Origin: Polynucleobacter alcilacus
GTDB taxonomy: Bacteria > Pseudomonadota > Gammaproteobacteria > Burkholderiales > Burkholderiaceae
DNA: 37,240 bases
Assembly (NCBI RefSeq): GCF_018881545.1
Contig: NZ_JACVQD010000001.1
Coordinates: 176,520-213,759, forward strand
Direction: 5' to 3'
In this document: positions 1 to 8,681 of the stretch, piece by piece
Position numbering within the stretch: the stretch's first letter is position 1
Layout of the letters: each line of letters opens with the position of its first letter
Notes under the pieces: generated by a model
The model's database searches: none
Seen by the model: only the letters and a program-made list of their open reading frames with translations
Told to the model about the DNA's origin: nothing
Position numbers and translations under genes: made by a program

Positions 1-22
1 GTGTGATCGTATAGGGTATTTA

Positions 23-427
23 TTACGGCCTAAAGACAAGGGGAATGCAGGTTGCAGACCAGAGTAAAACGGCGATGAGAAGGGCCAACATCACTGCTGC
101 TGAGCCAAAATCTTTGGCTCTCTTAGATAGATCATGATGTTCAAATGAGATGCGGTCTATGGCAGCCTCAACACTAGAGTTGAGTAATTCCACAACCAAA
201 ACGAGAATCAATGAGGAGATTAAGAGGGCTTTATCTAAGTGCGCAATCGGTAAGAAAAAGGCGACCGGCGTTAACAATACAAATAAGGTTAACTCTTGCC
301 TGAAGGCACTTTCTTCTAAAAAAGCGTATACGAGACCACACCAAGAGTTCTTGGCGGCATGCCAAGCCCTTGTCAATCCTCGGTTACCTTTGTGAGGATT
401 TTGATTGATGTGGTACTTAAGATTCAA
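23..427 (-). CDS. dgkA: Diacylglycerol kinase (DgkA family)
   Basis: Small integral membrane kinase that phosphorylates diacylglycerol to phosphatidic acid. The 134-residue protein carries the family signature around residues 79-95 (VELLNSSVEAAIDRI, then RAKDFGSAAV), including the conserved Glu and Asn that bind Mg-ATP, and three hydrophobic segments. The start is TTG at 425-427; it is supported by a strong AAGGAAGG ribosome-binding site just upstream and by the absence of any nearby in-frame ATG. It follows the glycosyltransferase by 11 bases and is the last gene of a three-gene operon. In that context it would recycle or compete for the diacylglycerol released by the PlcP-like enzyme. Family assignment is secure; the place in lipid remodelling is inferred. 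Confidence 0.93.
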   Translation of the reverse strand: MNLKYHINQNPHKGNRGLTRAWHAAKNSWCGLVYAFLEESAFRQELTLFVLLTPVAFFLPIAHLDKALLISSLILVLVVELLNSSVEAAIDRISFEHHDLSKRAKDFGSAAVMLALLIAVLLWSATCIPLVFRP

Positions 428-438
428 ACGAGCCTTCC

Positions 439-1467
439 TTAGGCTAAGGCAGTGACGTGGACATCTGTCGAAGCCACTGGCTTCAAATGCAATACAAATT
501 GCTCGGAGGCTGCTTTCCAGGAGAATTTCTCCGCATGCGCACGAGCAATTTCACGGGGGATCTTCAATGCCTGAATGCAGGCTTCACGCAGATCTTCATG
601 CATAGCCCCAGCAGGTGAATTGCCCAACACGTCGATTGGACCAGTGACAGGGTAGGCTGCCACCGGGGTACCGCAAGCCATTGCTTCAAGTAATACCAGC
701 CCAAAGGTATCGGTCTTGCTTGGGAATACAAACACATCAGCAGCGGCATACACTTTGGCTAGCTCATCCTGTTGTAATACGCCGAGATAATTAATTTCAG
801 GATATTTATCTTTAATGCTCGCCATCGCTGGGCCATCGCCAACCACCCATTTCGAGCCGGGCAAATCAATTTCTAGAAAGGCATTAATATTTTTTTCTAC
901 AGCAACGCGTCCTACATACAAAAAGATAGGGTGGGCAGTATTGAGCGCTTTGGATTCTTGCATTTTGAAGATATCCAGATCTACACCTCTAGACCAGAGC
1001 ACAACATTGTTCAAACCATACTTTTCTAAATCGTCTTTAACGACAATCGTCGGGGCCATGACTGCCATAGAGGGTCCATGAAACCAGCGTATGAAAGCAT
1101 ACGTCATTGCCAGCGGAATACCTGTGCGTGCTTTGACATACTCGGGAAAGCGTGTGTGATAAGCAGTTGAAAAAGGTAAGTTATTTTTGACTGCATAAGA
1201 GCGTGCTGATAAGCCCAAAGGACCTTCGGTAGCAATATGCATGGCATCGGGGGCAAATTCTTTAATCCGGCGAGCCACTTCTTTTCCGGGAAATAAGGAA
1301 AGCGCAATATCAGGATAGGTTGGGCAGGGAAATGATTTAAAGCCATTCGGAGTAATCATGTCCACTTCATGACCCATCGCTATCAATTCTGCACGGGTTT
1401 GCTTGAGGGTACGCACTACACCATTGACTTGGGGATCCCAAGCATCAGTGATGATCATAATTTTCAT
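439..1467 (-). CDS. Family 4 glycosyltransferase, probable diacylglycerol glycosyltransferase
   Basis: GT-B fold glycosyltransferase of 342 residues. N-terminal motif DAWDPQVNGVVRT is typical of GDP-mannose- or UDP-sugar-dependent GT4 enzymes; the C-terminal donor site is visible as FPSKTDTFGLVLLEAMACG (about residues 249-267). The ATG overlaps the stop of the upstream metallophosphoesterase by four bases (ATGA), so the two are translationally coupled. In aquatic bacteria a PlcP metallophosphoesterase next to a GT4 enzyme (Agt) turns phospholipids into glycolipids under phosphate limitation; the same arrangement here, with a Pho box ahead of the operon, suggests that the acceptor is diacylglycerol. 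Other GT4 acceptors (phosphatidylinositol, lipopolysaccharide sugars) cannot be excluded from sequence alone. Confidence 0.85.
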   Translation of the reverse strand: MKIMIITDAWDPQVNGVVRTLKQTRAELIAMGHEVDMITPNGFKSFPCPTYPDIALSLFPGKEVARRIKEFAPDAMHIATEGPLGLSARSYAVKNNLPFSTAYHTRFPEYVKARTGIPLAMTYAFIRWFHGPSMAVMAPTIVVKDDLEKYGLNNVVLWSRGVDLDIFKMQESKALNTAHPIFLYVGRVAVEKNINAFLEIDLPGSKWVVGDGPAMASIKDKYPEINYLGVLQQDELAKVYAAADVFVFPSKTDTFGLVLLEAMACGTPVAAYPVTGPIDVLGNSPAGAMHEDLREACIQALKIPREIARAHAEKFSWKAASEQFVLHLKPVASTDVHVTALA

Positions 1468-2273
1468 ATTGCAGCCTCTTTAATGAGTGATTCAACTGCA
1501 GGTTGAAAAGCAAGTTCTGGCGTTTCTACTGGCTCTCCTAAAATATGAGTCCAATAAATAATTTTGAGTTCACCAGCTTCGGTTTCCACTAGGGCCGTTA
1601 GGCTTTCTACCCAGTCACCGTCATTGCAATACAGAAGTCCATCAATTTCACGAATTTCTGCTTTATGAATATGGCCACAAACTACGCCATCGCAACCTCG
1701 TAGACGGGCTTCCCGAGCCATAATGTGCTCAAAATCCGCTATGTAACTCACCGCGTTTTTCACTTGATGCTTCAAATATTGCGAGAGTGACCAGTATTGC
1801 AGTCCCATCTTGACGCGCAACATATTGAAATAACGGTTGATATAAAGGATGAAGGAGTAGAGCGTATCCCCTACATAAGCTAACCACTTGGCATACTGCA
1901 TTACACCGTCAAAGAGGTCGCCATGGGTTACCCATAACTTTTTGCCATCCAGTGTGGTGTGAATACATTCCTCAACAACCCTGACGTCACCAAAGGAAAG
2001 ACCAAAAAATTGTCTGGCGCTTTCATCATGGTTGCCAGGAACATAGATGACTTCAGTACCTTTGCGGGCTTTACGCAATAGCTTTTGCACCACATCGTTG
2101 TGAGATTGAGGCCAGTAGAAAGATTTTTTTAGTCTCCAGCCATCGATAATGTCACCAACGAGATAAAACTTGTCGGCGTCGTTATGTTTTAGGAAATCGA
2201 GGAGGTAGTTTGCCTGACACCCTGATGTTCCTAGGTGTATATCAGAAATCCATATGGCTCTGTAATGCGTCAT
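1464..2273 (-). CDS. plcP: PlcP-like metallophosphoesterase (phospholipase C type)
   Basis: Calcineurin-type dinuclear metallophosphoesterase, 269 residues, with all five metal-binding blocks in order: SDIHLG (10-15), GDIIDGW (40-46), GNHDE (80-84), THGDLFD (about 116-122) and CGHIHKAE (about 198-205). Proteins of this type are often annotated as UDP-2,3-diacylglucosamine hydrolase (LpxH), but the GNHDE/CGHIHKAE form next to a GT4 glycosyltransferase is that of PlcP, which removes phospholipid head groups to give diacylglycerol. It is the first gene of the operon; a three-part Pho box lies 36-64 bases upstream of its ATG. LpxH activity remains the alternative; presence of a separate lpxH elsewhere in the genome would favour PlcP. 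Confidence 0.8.
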   Translation of the reverse strand: MTHYRAIWISDIHLGTSGCQANYLLDFLKHNDADKFYLVGDIIDGWRLKKSFYWPQSHNDVVQKLLRKARKGTEVIYVPGNHDESARQFFGLSFGDVRVVEECIHTTLDGKKLWVTHGDLFDGVMQYAKWLAYVGDTLYSFILYINRYFNMLRVKMGLQYWSLSQYLKHQVKNAVSYIADFEHIMAREARLRGCDGVVCGHIHKAEIREIDGLLYCNDGDWVESLTALVETEAGELKIIYWTHILGEPVETPELAFQPAVESLIKEAAI

Positions 2274-2308
2274 GAGACTGTATTAAGCCAAGCTAGTGTG
2301 TAAGCATC

Positions 2309-2337
2309 ATGACAGTTCTGCGACAGTTTTATGACTA
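2309..2337 (-). promoter_or_regulatory. Pho box (three heptamer half-sites) ahead of the plcP operon
   Basis: Read on the minus strand the region is TAGTCAT-AAAA-CTGTCGC-AGAA-CTGTCAT: three PhoB heptamers (consensus CTGTCAT) at an exact 11-base period with A-rich 4-base spacers. The two promoter-proximal heptamers match the consensus at 5 of 7 and 7 of 7 positions. It ends 36 bases before the plcP start codon and also lies 30 bases upstream of the divergent acyltransferase gene, so it could serve either. Seen directly in sequence; PhoB binding is inferred. Confidence 0.75.
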
Positions 2338-2367
2338 TGCCTATATCATTTAGGATATTCGATATTT

Positions 2368-3165
2368 ATGGCACTTATGACAGCAAGACCACTTCCTCAA
2401 GAGGAAAATACGCCAACCTGGCTTTACATAGCCCTTTGGTTTGTAGTTGCAGGCCATGTTTTAACAGGCGTGGTCACACTCCTTTTCTTTTTCCCTTTCA
2501 GTAGCCCTAAAGCAAAAAAACAGCATATTCAGAGATGGTCAAGACGCTTGTTGAGTATTTTTGGGATTAAATTGCAAGTGAATAACACAGAGATTTTTGC
2601 GTCAGAATCTTTTTTATTGGCTTCCAATCATGTTTCTTGGATGGATATTCATGTAATTAATTCCTTCAAACCTATTCGCTTTGTAGCGAAATCGGAGGTG
2701 CAAAAGTGGCCTATTTTTGGTTGGATGGCAACCCAATTGGGTACGGTTTTTATCCGGAGAGATAGCCCACGACAGGCGCGGCAGGTTGTTGGGGAATTAG
2801 CTGAATTACTAAAAACCCAATCTATTTGCTTATTTCCAGAGGGTACTTCAACCATTGGTTTAAGTGTTCAGCCCTTTAAGGCCAATCTATTTGAGGCCGC
2901 TGTTGTGTCCAAAGCCCCGGTTTATACCCTGGCCTTAGCCTATTTTGATCAGAATTCAGGGCTGCATTCTCAAGTCCCGGCTTTTGTTGGTGATATGGGA
3001 TTAATAGACTCTATGGCAAAGATGTTAAAAAATCGCAAAATGAGGGCTGTTTTGCACTTTTTTCCTCCTGAGCTAGAAAATCCTCAGCTTCCTAGGGATA
3101 GAAAGTGGCTAGCCCTGCACAGCCAAGAGCAAATAGCCCAATACCTTTTAAGTCATTGCAACTAG
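2368..3165 (+). CDS. 1-acyl-sn-glycerol-3-phosphate acyltransferase (PlsC family)
   Basis: Membrane-associated acyltransferase of 265 residues that would esterify lysophosphatidic acid (or a lyso-lipid) at the inner membrane. It has an N-terminal transmembrane helix (about 18-44), the catalytic NHVSWMD block (HX4D, His88/Asp93), the substrate block FIRRD (about 129-133) and FPEGTST (about 157-163). It is transcribed divergently from the plcP operon and shares the 94-base intergenic region with the Pho box. Such an enzyme could be the housekeeping PlsC or an OlsA-like acyltransferase for non-phosphorus lipids; the sequence alone does not decide. Start ATG at 2368 is preceded by AGGAT at a long spacing. 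Confidence 0.87.
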   Translation: MALMTARPLPQEENTPTWLYIALWFVVAGHVLTGVVTLLFFFPFSSPKAKKQHIQRWSRRLLSIFGIKLQVNNTEIFASESFLLASNHVSWMDIHVINSFKPIRFVAKSEVQKWPIFGWMATQLGTVFIRRDSPRQARQVVGELAELLKTQSICLFPEGTSTIGLSVQPFKANLFEAAVVSKAPVYTLALAYFDQNSGLHSQVPAFVGDMGLIDSMAKMLKNRKMRAVLHFFPPELENPQLPRDRKWLALHSQEQIAQYLLSHCN

Positions 3166-3169
3166 GCTT

Positions 3170-3187
3170 CTGTAATATTGATGACAT
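3170..3187 (+). promoter_or_regulatory. Possible Pho box upstream of ppk2
   Basis: CTGTAAT-ATTG-ATGACAT shows two heptamers at an 11-base period; they match the CTGTCAT consensus at 6/7 and 5/7 positions. It ends 40 bases before the ppk2 start. The match is weaker than the plcP box, so this is a candidate only. Confidence 0.35.
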
Positions 3188-3227
3188 ATCTATGCTCTAA
3201 AAGTATTAATAAATTCTGTGGATAAAT

Positions 3228-4133
3228 ATGACTTCTAAACACAAAGAGATGGCAGATTGGTACCAACGTGCTCAAGAAGAGATTCTAGATAGCATGGATG
3301 AAGAGCTTGAAATGGAGCTTGACGATGATCGTCTTGCGCCTGATGGTGAGGCTGGCTCGGAGGTTCCGCGTAGCGTCTACTTTAAAGAACTATTTAGACT
3401 GCAAGGCGAATTAGTCAAACTCCAAGATTGGGTTGTTGCTAATAAGGTTAAAGTGGCAGTCCTATTTGAAGGTCGAGATTCTGCAGGTAAGGGTGGTGCT
3501 ATTAAACGCATTGCCCAGCGCTTAAATCCCCGTGTATGCAAAGTGGTTGCTTTACCGGCGCCGAATGAGCGTGAAAAAACCCAATGGTATTTTCAGCGCT
3601 ACATCTCCCAATTACCCGCTGGTGGGGAGATTGTGCTTTTTGACCGCAGTTGGTACAACCGTGCTGGTGTTGAAAAGGTTATGGGCTTTTGTACCGAAGA
3701 GGAATATAACGAATTTCTGCGTACAGTACCTGATTTAGAACGCATGATGATTAACTCTGGAATCGTATTGATTAAATATTGGTTCTCGATCTCCGATGAT
3801 GAGCAGTACAACCGCTTCATGATGCGAATTCATGATCCCCTAAAGCAGTGGAAACTCAGTCCTATGGACCTTGAGGCTCGCCGCCTCTGGGAAGCCTACA
3901 CCAAGGCTAAAGAAACCATGCTGGAGCATACCCATATTCCCGAGGCCCCATGGTGGGTTGTCGCAGCCAATGATAAGAAAAAGGCGCGTTTAAACTGTAT
4001 CAGCCACCTTTTGAGTCAAATTCCTTATCAAGAAATCCCTCACCCAGAAATTACCCTTCCAGCCCGAGTACATAACCCTGACTATCTGCGTGGCCCTGTG
4101 CCACCTGAAATGTACGTTCCAGAGATATATTAA
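3228..4133 (+). CDS. ppk2: Polyphosphate kinase 2 (PPK2 family)
   Basis: P-loop kinase of 301 residues that transfers phosphate between polyphosphate and nucleotides (usually forming GTP or ATP from the diphosphate). Walker A is FEGRDSAGKGGAIKRI (about 80-95) and Walker B is FDRSWYNRAGVEKVMGF (about 138-154), both standard for PPK2; the length fits single-domain class I enzymes. The first ~45 residues are strongly acidic (EEILDSMDEELEMELDDD) and look like an unstructured extension. It is followed after 50 bases by the CYTH-like gene, then the chromate transporter pair, suggesting a four-gene transcript. The C-terminal end of a second PPK2 gene lies at the right edge of the window. Confidence 0.94.
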   Translation: MTSKHKEMADWYQRAQEEILDSMDEELEMELDDDRLAPDGEAGSEVPRSVYFKELFRLQGELVKLQDWVVANKVKVAVLFEGRDSAGKGGAIKRIAQRLNPRVCKVVALPAPNEREKTQWYFQRYISQLPAGGEIVLFDRSWYNRAGVEKVMGFCTEEEYNEFLRTVPDLERMMINSGIVLIKYWFSISDDEQYNRFMMRIHDPLKQWKLSPMDLEARRLWEAYTKAKETMLEHTHIPEAPWWVVAANDKKKARLNCISHLLSQIPYQEIPHPEITLPARVHNPDYLRGPVPPEMYVPEIY

Positions 4134-4183
4134 AAATTCCTGGACAGTGATAATCTCTTTTAATAAATGAGGGGGTTATCACC

Positions 4184-5011
4184 ATGAAGTTACATCCATC
4201 GGTTACCAATCGCGAGTTCAAGCTCCTAATTAAGCCTCAGGGCCTAGATCGTCTCCGAAGCATTACCGCACTCAGCGAACAGATAGTTCAGTATTGTAAA
4301 AAAAATAAGATCGATTTTTTCCACTTAGATAATGCCAATACTGGCTTACGGAATATCTATTTTTACGACACGCCGGGTGAAGACTTTCGTCATAACAATA
4401 TTATTTTGCGAGTGCGAGAGTCTCGGCAAAATATTTGGGTAGATGATTGGTGCGAGGTTACTCTGAAGTGCCGAATGCTTGATGCGGATATGGCAACCCA
4501 ATTTAATCCAACTCCAAAAAAAGGCATTAAGTCAAGAGCAAGATTGAAAGAAGAAATTCTGCGTGGCGATGAGTTGGGTACTAAACGGAGTATGTTTTCT
4601 AATAATGCTATTTTGGATGCCGTTGCCTTAGATTCGATATTCGACAGCACCTTAAGCAGTATTACTCAATTTTTCCCGGGCCTTGCGAAGTTACCGATTA
4701 ATAAAAAATCGACCATCAGAATTGTGGGCGGCAGAACTAACAAGATTCTAGAAACCTGTCTTCCTTTGGGGAATATCGTCTTTGGCGATGGGGTTCAGGC
4801 CCATTGTGATATTGCAATTTGGATGAGAAGCGTTGGTGACCCTATTGTTGGCGAGTTGGCATTTTCCTATCGTGTCACTGAGGAAAACCGCACCAATACC
4901 AAAGCCCATAAACGAGCCGATAAATTTTTCAAGGGTCTGCAGCATGAGTTGGCTGACTGGCTTGAAATCGGTAGTACTAAAACTGCGTTGGTTTATGGAA
5001 AGCCTGAATAG
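4184..5011 (+). CDS. CYTH/triphosphate-tunnel-like protein of unknown substrate
   Basis: I do not recognise a named family with certainty. The 275-residue protein begins with NREFKLLIKP, resembling the ExExK-type opening of CYTH/TTM enzymes (with Glu and Lys kept), then shows alternating charged beta-strand patterns: NIYFYDTPGEDF, ILRVRESR (about 75-82), CEVTLKCR (about 93-100), SRARLKEEI (about 116-124) and a late GELAFSYRV (about 227-235). These fit the repeated basic and acidic strands lining a triphosphate tunnel. A very good ribosome-binding site (GAGGGGG) precedes the ATG. Its position directly after ppk2 suggests that it acts on polyphosphate or a triphosphate; this is inference. No signal peptide is seen. 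Confidence 0.6.
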   Translation: MKLHPSVTNREFKLLIKPQGLDRLRSITALSEQIVQYCKKNKIDFFHLDNANTGLRNIYFYDTPGEDFRHNNIILRVRESRQNIWVDDWCEVTLKCRMLDADMATQFNPTPKKGIKSRARLKEEILRGDELGTKRSMFSNNAILDAVALDSIFDSTLSSITQFFPGLAKLPINKKSTIRIVGGRTNKILETCLPLGNIVFGDGVQAHCDIAIWMRSVGDPIVGELAFSYRVTEENRTNTKAHKRADKFFKGLQHELADWLEIGSTKTALVYGKPE

Positions 5012-5013
5012 CG

Positions 5014-5580
5014 ATGGCTGAACTTGATGTTGTTGATACTTCCAGCCCTGCCACACTAAAAGATCTATTTATTCAGTTTTTCATCATTGGCGCCATCAGT
5101 TTTGGCGGTGGGATCATTGCGTACGAGCGGATACTGTTGGTAGAAAAACGAAAGTGGCTAACTTCAGATCAATTCATAGCTTTTTTGGCGATCAGTCAAA
5201 CAATGCCTGGCTTAAATTCTGTCAATTTAGCGGTACTTGCAGGTGATCTCCTGAGGGGCAAATTAGGTGCGTTCATTGCGGTCTTGGCCCTCATTATTCC
5301 CGGATCTGTTTTTGTCTTGGCGCTGGGATTGCTGTATTCAGAAAACTCCAATCATCCGCTTGCGAACGATGTCTTGATGGGCGTAGCAGCGAGTGCCTGC
5401 GGACTCTTAGCAGCAATTACGCTACGCATTGGAGGTGACAACTGGAAACAGATCAAATCTGTAATCATCATTGTGATTACTTTTGGCTTAATGAGTATTG
5501 CTAAATTAGCACTTCCAATGGTTTTGCTCATCATGGCCCCAATTGCAATTTATCTCTATCGTCCTAGAGCAAATTCATGA
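5014..5580 (+). CDS. chrA: Chromate transporter, first half (short CHR protein)
   Basis: Inner-membrane protein of 188 residues with the CHR domain: ISFGGGIIAYERILLVEKRKW (about 29-49), the ISQTMPGLNSVNLAVLAGDLLRG block (about 64-86) and five or six hydrophobic helices. Short CHR proteins occur as adjacent pairs that together equal one full-length ChrA. The ATG lies 2 bases after the CYTH-like gene and the stop overlaps the start of the partner gene (ATGA). Family members export chromate, but some pairs have unknown anion substrates; sulfate-like anions are possible. Confidence 0.9.
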   Translation: MAELDVVDTSSPATLKDLFIQFFIIGAISFGGGIIAYERILLVEKRKWLTSDQFIAFLAISQTMPGLNSVNLAVLAGDLLRGKLGAFIAVLALIIPGSVFVLALGLLYSENSNHPLANDVLMGVAASACGLLAAITLRIGGDNWKQIKSVIIIVITFGLMSIAKLALPMVLLIMAPIAIYLYRPRANS

Positions 5581-6101
5581 GCCATCTTCCCAGTCTATTT
5601 CTGACCTTTAGCCTACTGTCCCTTTTGGCAGTGGGTGGTGGAACTGCGGTTCTACCAGAAATGCAAACTTTGCTTTTACAAAACTTTGCTATTTCACATA
5701 CCCAGTTCGTCCATATTTATAGTATTGGTCAAATTGCTCCTGGCCCTAATATGCTGATGGTGTTGGTGATTGGTTACCAAGTAGCGGGCATTATTGGTGC
5801 AGGTGTTGTGATGTTTTCATTCTTCTTGCCTTCGAGTGTCTTGTGTTTTTATGTCGGTCGCCTATGGGGACGATTTGGCGAGAGTCCTTGGCGGCGCTCC
5901 GTGCAAGATGCACTAGAGCCGATTTCAATCGGCTTAATGGCCTCTGGTGTCTATGCGGTAGCTAAGGCATCGATAGTCAGTCCGATTACTATCATTTTGG
6001 CTCTGGTGACGCTTTTTCTGATCTTGAAAACCAAAATCAATCCGGTTTTTATCATTCTCGCTTCAGGACTCGCGGGGCTGATTGCCCTTAAATATCTTTA
6101 A
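5577..6101 (+). CDS. chrA: Chromate transporter, second half (short CHR protein)
   Basis: Partner of the preceding short CHR protein, 174 residues, with the same fold signature: LLAVGGGTAVLPEMQ (about 16-30) and the IGQIAPGPNMLMVLVIGYQVAG block (about 50-71). It begins within the stop codon region of its partner (4-base overlap), so the two are coupled and probably form an antiparallel heterodimer. It ends 4 bases before the stop of the convergent TonB receptor gene, leaving almost no room for a separate terminator. Confidence 0.9.
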   Translation: MSHLPSLFLTFSLLSLLAVGGGTAVLPEMQTLLLQNFAISHTQFVHIYSIGQIAPGPNMLMVLVIGYQVAGIIGAGVVMFSFFLPSSVLCFYVGRLWGRFGESPWRRSVQDALEPISIGLMASGVYAVAKASIVSPITIILALVTLFLILKTKINPVFIILASGLAGLIALKYL

Positions 6102-6105
6102 AAGC

Positions 6106-8184
6106 TTAAAACGCTGCCCTGATACCAAGCAGCAAACTTCTGCCGGGCTGTGGAGCATACAGCCTGACTGACATGGGTGTAGTGGCATACCGAATTTCCT
6201 CATTTAAGAGGTTCTTCATCACCATATAAGCAGTCCAGTTCACCTTTCCAATGCGTTCTGTATAGGAGAGGTTAGCGTTGAGCAAGTTGTAACTCGGTGT
6301 GGGTCCGATTTCCCAACTCGCAAGGCGATTTTGTTGGTAGCTGTAAATATACGTCGCGCTGCTTAACCAGCCATTCCGTTGATAGGCCAACTCGCTACCC
6401 AAACGAGGTGCTGGCTGCAAAGGTAGATTACCGCCTGAGTTAAAGGTGCCTTGGGATACATCGCCAAAGACCCGCGCACCAAGCCCAGTTTGATTCCAGT
6501 TATAGCTTAACTCGCCTTCTGCACCCCGAATACTGGCATTGGCTTGCGATGCTTGGACTACAGAAAAGTTTTGATTGGCTTGACTGTATGAGCCGGTATA
6601 GAAACCATAAATATAGTTTGTAAACTGGTTGCGATAAATACTGGCTTTACTGCGAATCAATCCGAGCGTTTTCTGAAAGTTCACTTCTATATTATGGGAA
6701 GTCTCGGTTCCTAAATTGGAGTTACCAATGTCAAAGGTCGCGGTGGAGTCATGTGGCCCATACGAGTAGAGTTCTTGAGCGGAAGGCGCTCTTTGTGAAA
6801 CAGTATAAGAAAGCCCCAGCCCATAGCCTTTAGCAAGATCGAGTAAGCCACCCGCAGAGTACGACATTAGATTAAATTGCCGGTTTTGTAAGGAGGGTGG
6901 TCCATAGGAGTTTGGAACAAAGTCTTGGCTACTGGCACTTGGGAACTGCGTACTTGAATTCGGATTTTGAGTTGCATAGTTGTAGCGTGCACCCAGGCTG
7001 GTTTTTAATGGTCCATAACGGCCTTCTTCGATTACAAATAGCGCCGTCGAGTTGGATTTAGTTTGGGGAACGATTGCATAATTGCCGGTTGTTAAGTCAG
7101 TCGCATTGAGTGTTACACCGGTGACTTGGGCACCAATAATTCCTTTGGACCCTAAAAATTCTTGATGGGCCATTTCTAGGCGCGCTTCAGTTGCAGTGTT
7201 ATTCCACTGCGTAGATGGAACACCATTGTTTGTAAATTCAGTATGTTGATAATTCGAATTTGCTGCACTGATTTTGATGGAAGAAAATCCATCAAATGGA
7301 TTATTGCTTTGGTGTGCAATATCATAGCGATTTTGGGACTGCTGAATAAATCCGCCCTCTGATGTCGGTATACCGTAGTTGTGATTCATCCGTTCTAGGG
7401 ACACTCCGGTATAGCCATCACTACGCAGATACGTTGCCCCTAAACCCAAACTGTTTTGATTGCTATAGGAGAAGGGGAGTTTGCCGCTATACGGAATATT
7501 GACAGGCTGGCCAGGGTTAATCTCCCAATTGGCGTTTGGCCCACCTTGCTCTGCAAAGCCAGGAATACGATAGTTATTGGAGTTACTAATCGCTGAATCT
7601 AAATGCAGGGCTAATGGACCTGCAGGAGCGTCTAATTCAATATTGGCAGTTTTGCCTTGGTTCACTGTTTCATAGCTGGTATTCACCATTCCAGAAACTA
7701 CATCTGGCATGGAAGTCACAATGCGATCATTGACCACATTCACTAAACCACCGCTAGAGCCTGATCCATACAGCAGAGCCGCAGCACCACGCAATATCTC
7801 AATTTGGTGGGCATTCTGAATCGGATTAGCCACGGCATGATCAGGAGAGATGCTCGATACATCACCCACTGATAAACCATTTTGCAAAATCTGTACTCGT
7901 GGACCATCTAGTCCACGTATTACGGGTCTTGAAGCACCCGATCCAAAGCCTGTAGCAGAGACACCCAGTTCATTGGCAAGCGTAGCGCCTAGAGAGCCCG
8001 CTAACTTGTTTTGTAACTCGTCTCCAGATAGCACTTTATTGGGAGACAGTATTCCAGAGTCGCTCTCACGTACACCACTCACATTTAATTGCGGCAAGAA
8101 ATTTCCCTGATCTTGTGACCATGCAGGATTAGCAAGAAAAAATACAAATACTAGAACAGGAAATAGGTAAAACCGTTGGTTCAT
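6106..8184 (-). CDS. TonB-dependent outer-membrane receptor, ZnuD-like
   Basis: Outer-membrane receptor of 692 residues with a signal peptide (cleavage after AWS-Q, about residue 23), a plug domain and a 22-strand barrel ending in aromatic Phe. The plug contains GSGASRPVIRGLDGPRVQIL (about 82-101) and SPDHAVANPI plus LRGAAALLYGSGSSGGLVNV, which closely follow the plug of neisserial ZnuD, a zinc/heme receptor. The His-rich zinc-capture loop of ZnuD is not obvious here. The upstream gene on the same strand encodes a small exported protein; a TGCGC-AAA-GCGCA hairpin (8232-8244) sits between them. Substrate is probably a metal, but Zn is inference. Confidence 0.88.
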   Translation of the reverse strand: MNQRFYLFPVLVFVFFLANPAWSQDQGNFLPQLNVSGVRESDSGILSPNKVLSGDELQNKLAGSLGATLANELGVSATGFGSGASRPVIRGLDGPRVQILQNGLSVGDVSSISPDHAVANPIQNAHQIEILRGAAALLYGSGSSGGLVNVVNDRIVTSMPDVVSGMVNTSYETVNQGKTANIELDAPAGPLALHLDSAISNSNNYRIPGFAEQGGPNANWEINPGQPVNIPYSGKLPFSYSNQNSLGLGATYLRSDGYTGVSLERMNHNYGIPTSEGGFIQQSQNRYDIAHQSNNPFDGFSSIKISAANSNYQHTEFTNNGVPSTQWNNTATEARLEMAHQEFLGSKGIIGAQVTGVTLNATDLTTGNYAIVPQTKSNSTALFVIEEGRYGPLKTSLGARYNYATQNPNSSTQFPSASSQDFVPNSYGPPSLQNRQFNLMSYSAGGLLDLAKGYGLGLSYTVSQRAPSAQELYSYGPHDSTATFDIGNSNLGTETSHNIEVNFQKTLGLIRSKASIYRNQFTNYIYGFYTGSYSQANQNFSVVQASQANASIRGAEGELSYNWNQTGLGARVFGDVSQGTFNSGGNLPLQPAPRLGSELAYQRNGWLSSATYIYSYQQNRLASWEIGPTPSYNLLNANLSYTERIGKVNWTAYMVMKNLLNEEIRYATTPMSVRLYAPQPGRSLLLGIRAAF

Positions 8185-8252
8185 TTTTCATCCAAGTTCA
8201 CCAAGTAATTGGTGATAAATCAAAACAGACATGCGCAAAGCGCACGGTAGAT

Positions 8253-8621
8253 TTACAGGATGAAAGTAGGTGGTGCGCGAGATTGATAGGCAGCAAGCTG
8301 AGATTCAATCGGAATCAAAACTTCAGACTGCGCTATATCAAGTGCGTATTGAGTAGAAGCAACAAGGTTAGAGTCATTGCCAGGTACAAATGTAGCAAGA
8401 GTCAGCGCATCAAATAAATGGTAAACATCTGTGCTATGAGTCAGACCTTGAGCAGAGTCGGAGGCGGTACATTTTTCAACTGACTGACTCTGAAGACCAG
8501 CATGAGAAATACCATGGGCAAAGCCAATCCAATGGGTTCCCAAGAGGCAAAAAAGAAGCAATGCCACTGCAAAAGCGGCTTGAATTTGCTTCGTTAATTT
8601 GCTTGAAATAGAGGCAACCAT
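8253..8621 (-). CDS. Small exported protein, DUF2946-like
   Basis: A longer reading frame extends into the tRNA-Pro region, but the credible start is ATG at 8619-8621, giving 122 residues with an N-terminal membrane or signal segment (AAFAVALLLFCLLGTHWIGFAHG). His residues (HGISHAG, THSTDVYHLFD) and the C-terminal RAPPTF ending are typical of small DUF2946-type proteins often found near metal-uptake or copper genes. It precedes the ZnuD-like receptor on the same strand by 68 bases, which suggests co-transcription and a role in metal handling. Function is not known. Confidence 0.7.
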   Translation of the reverse strand: MVASISSKLTKQIQAAFAVALLLFCLLGTHWIGFAHGISHAGLQSQSVEKCTASDSAQGLTHSTDVYHLFDALTLATFVPGNDSNLVASTQYALDIAQSEVLIPIESQLAAYQSRAPPTFIL

Positions 8622-8681
8622 GAACCGAATCTTACAGGATTTGCCCAGAATGGCGCTGTCAGTGTAGAATATCGATTCCGT

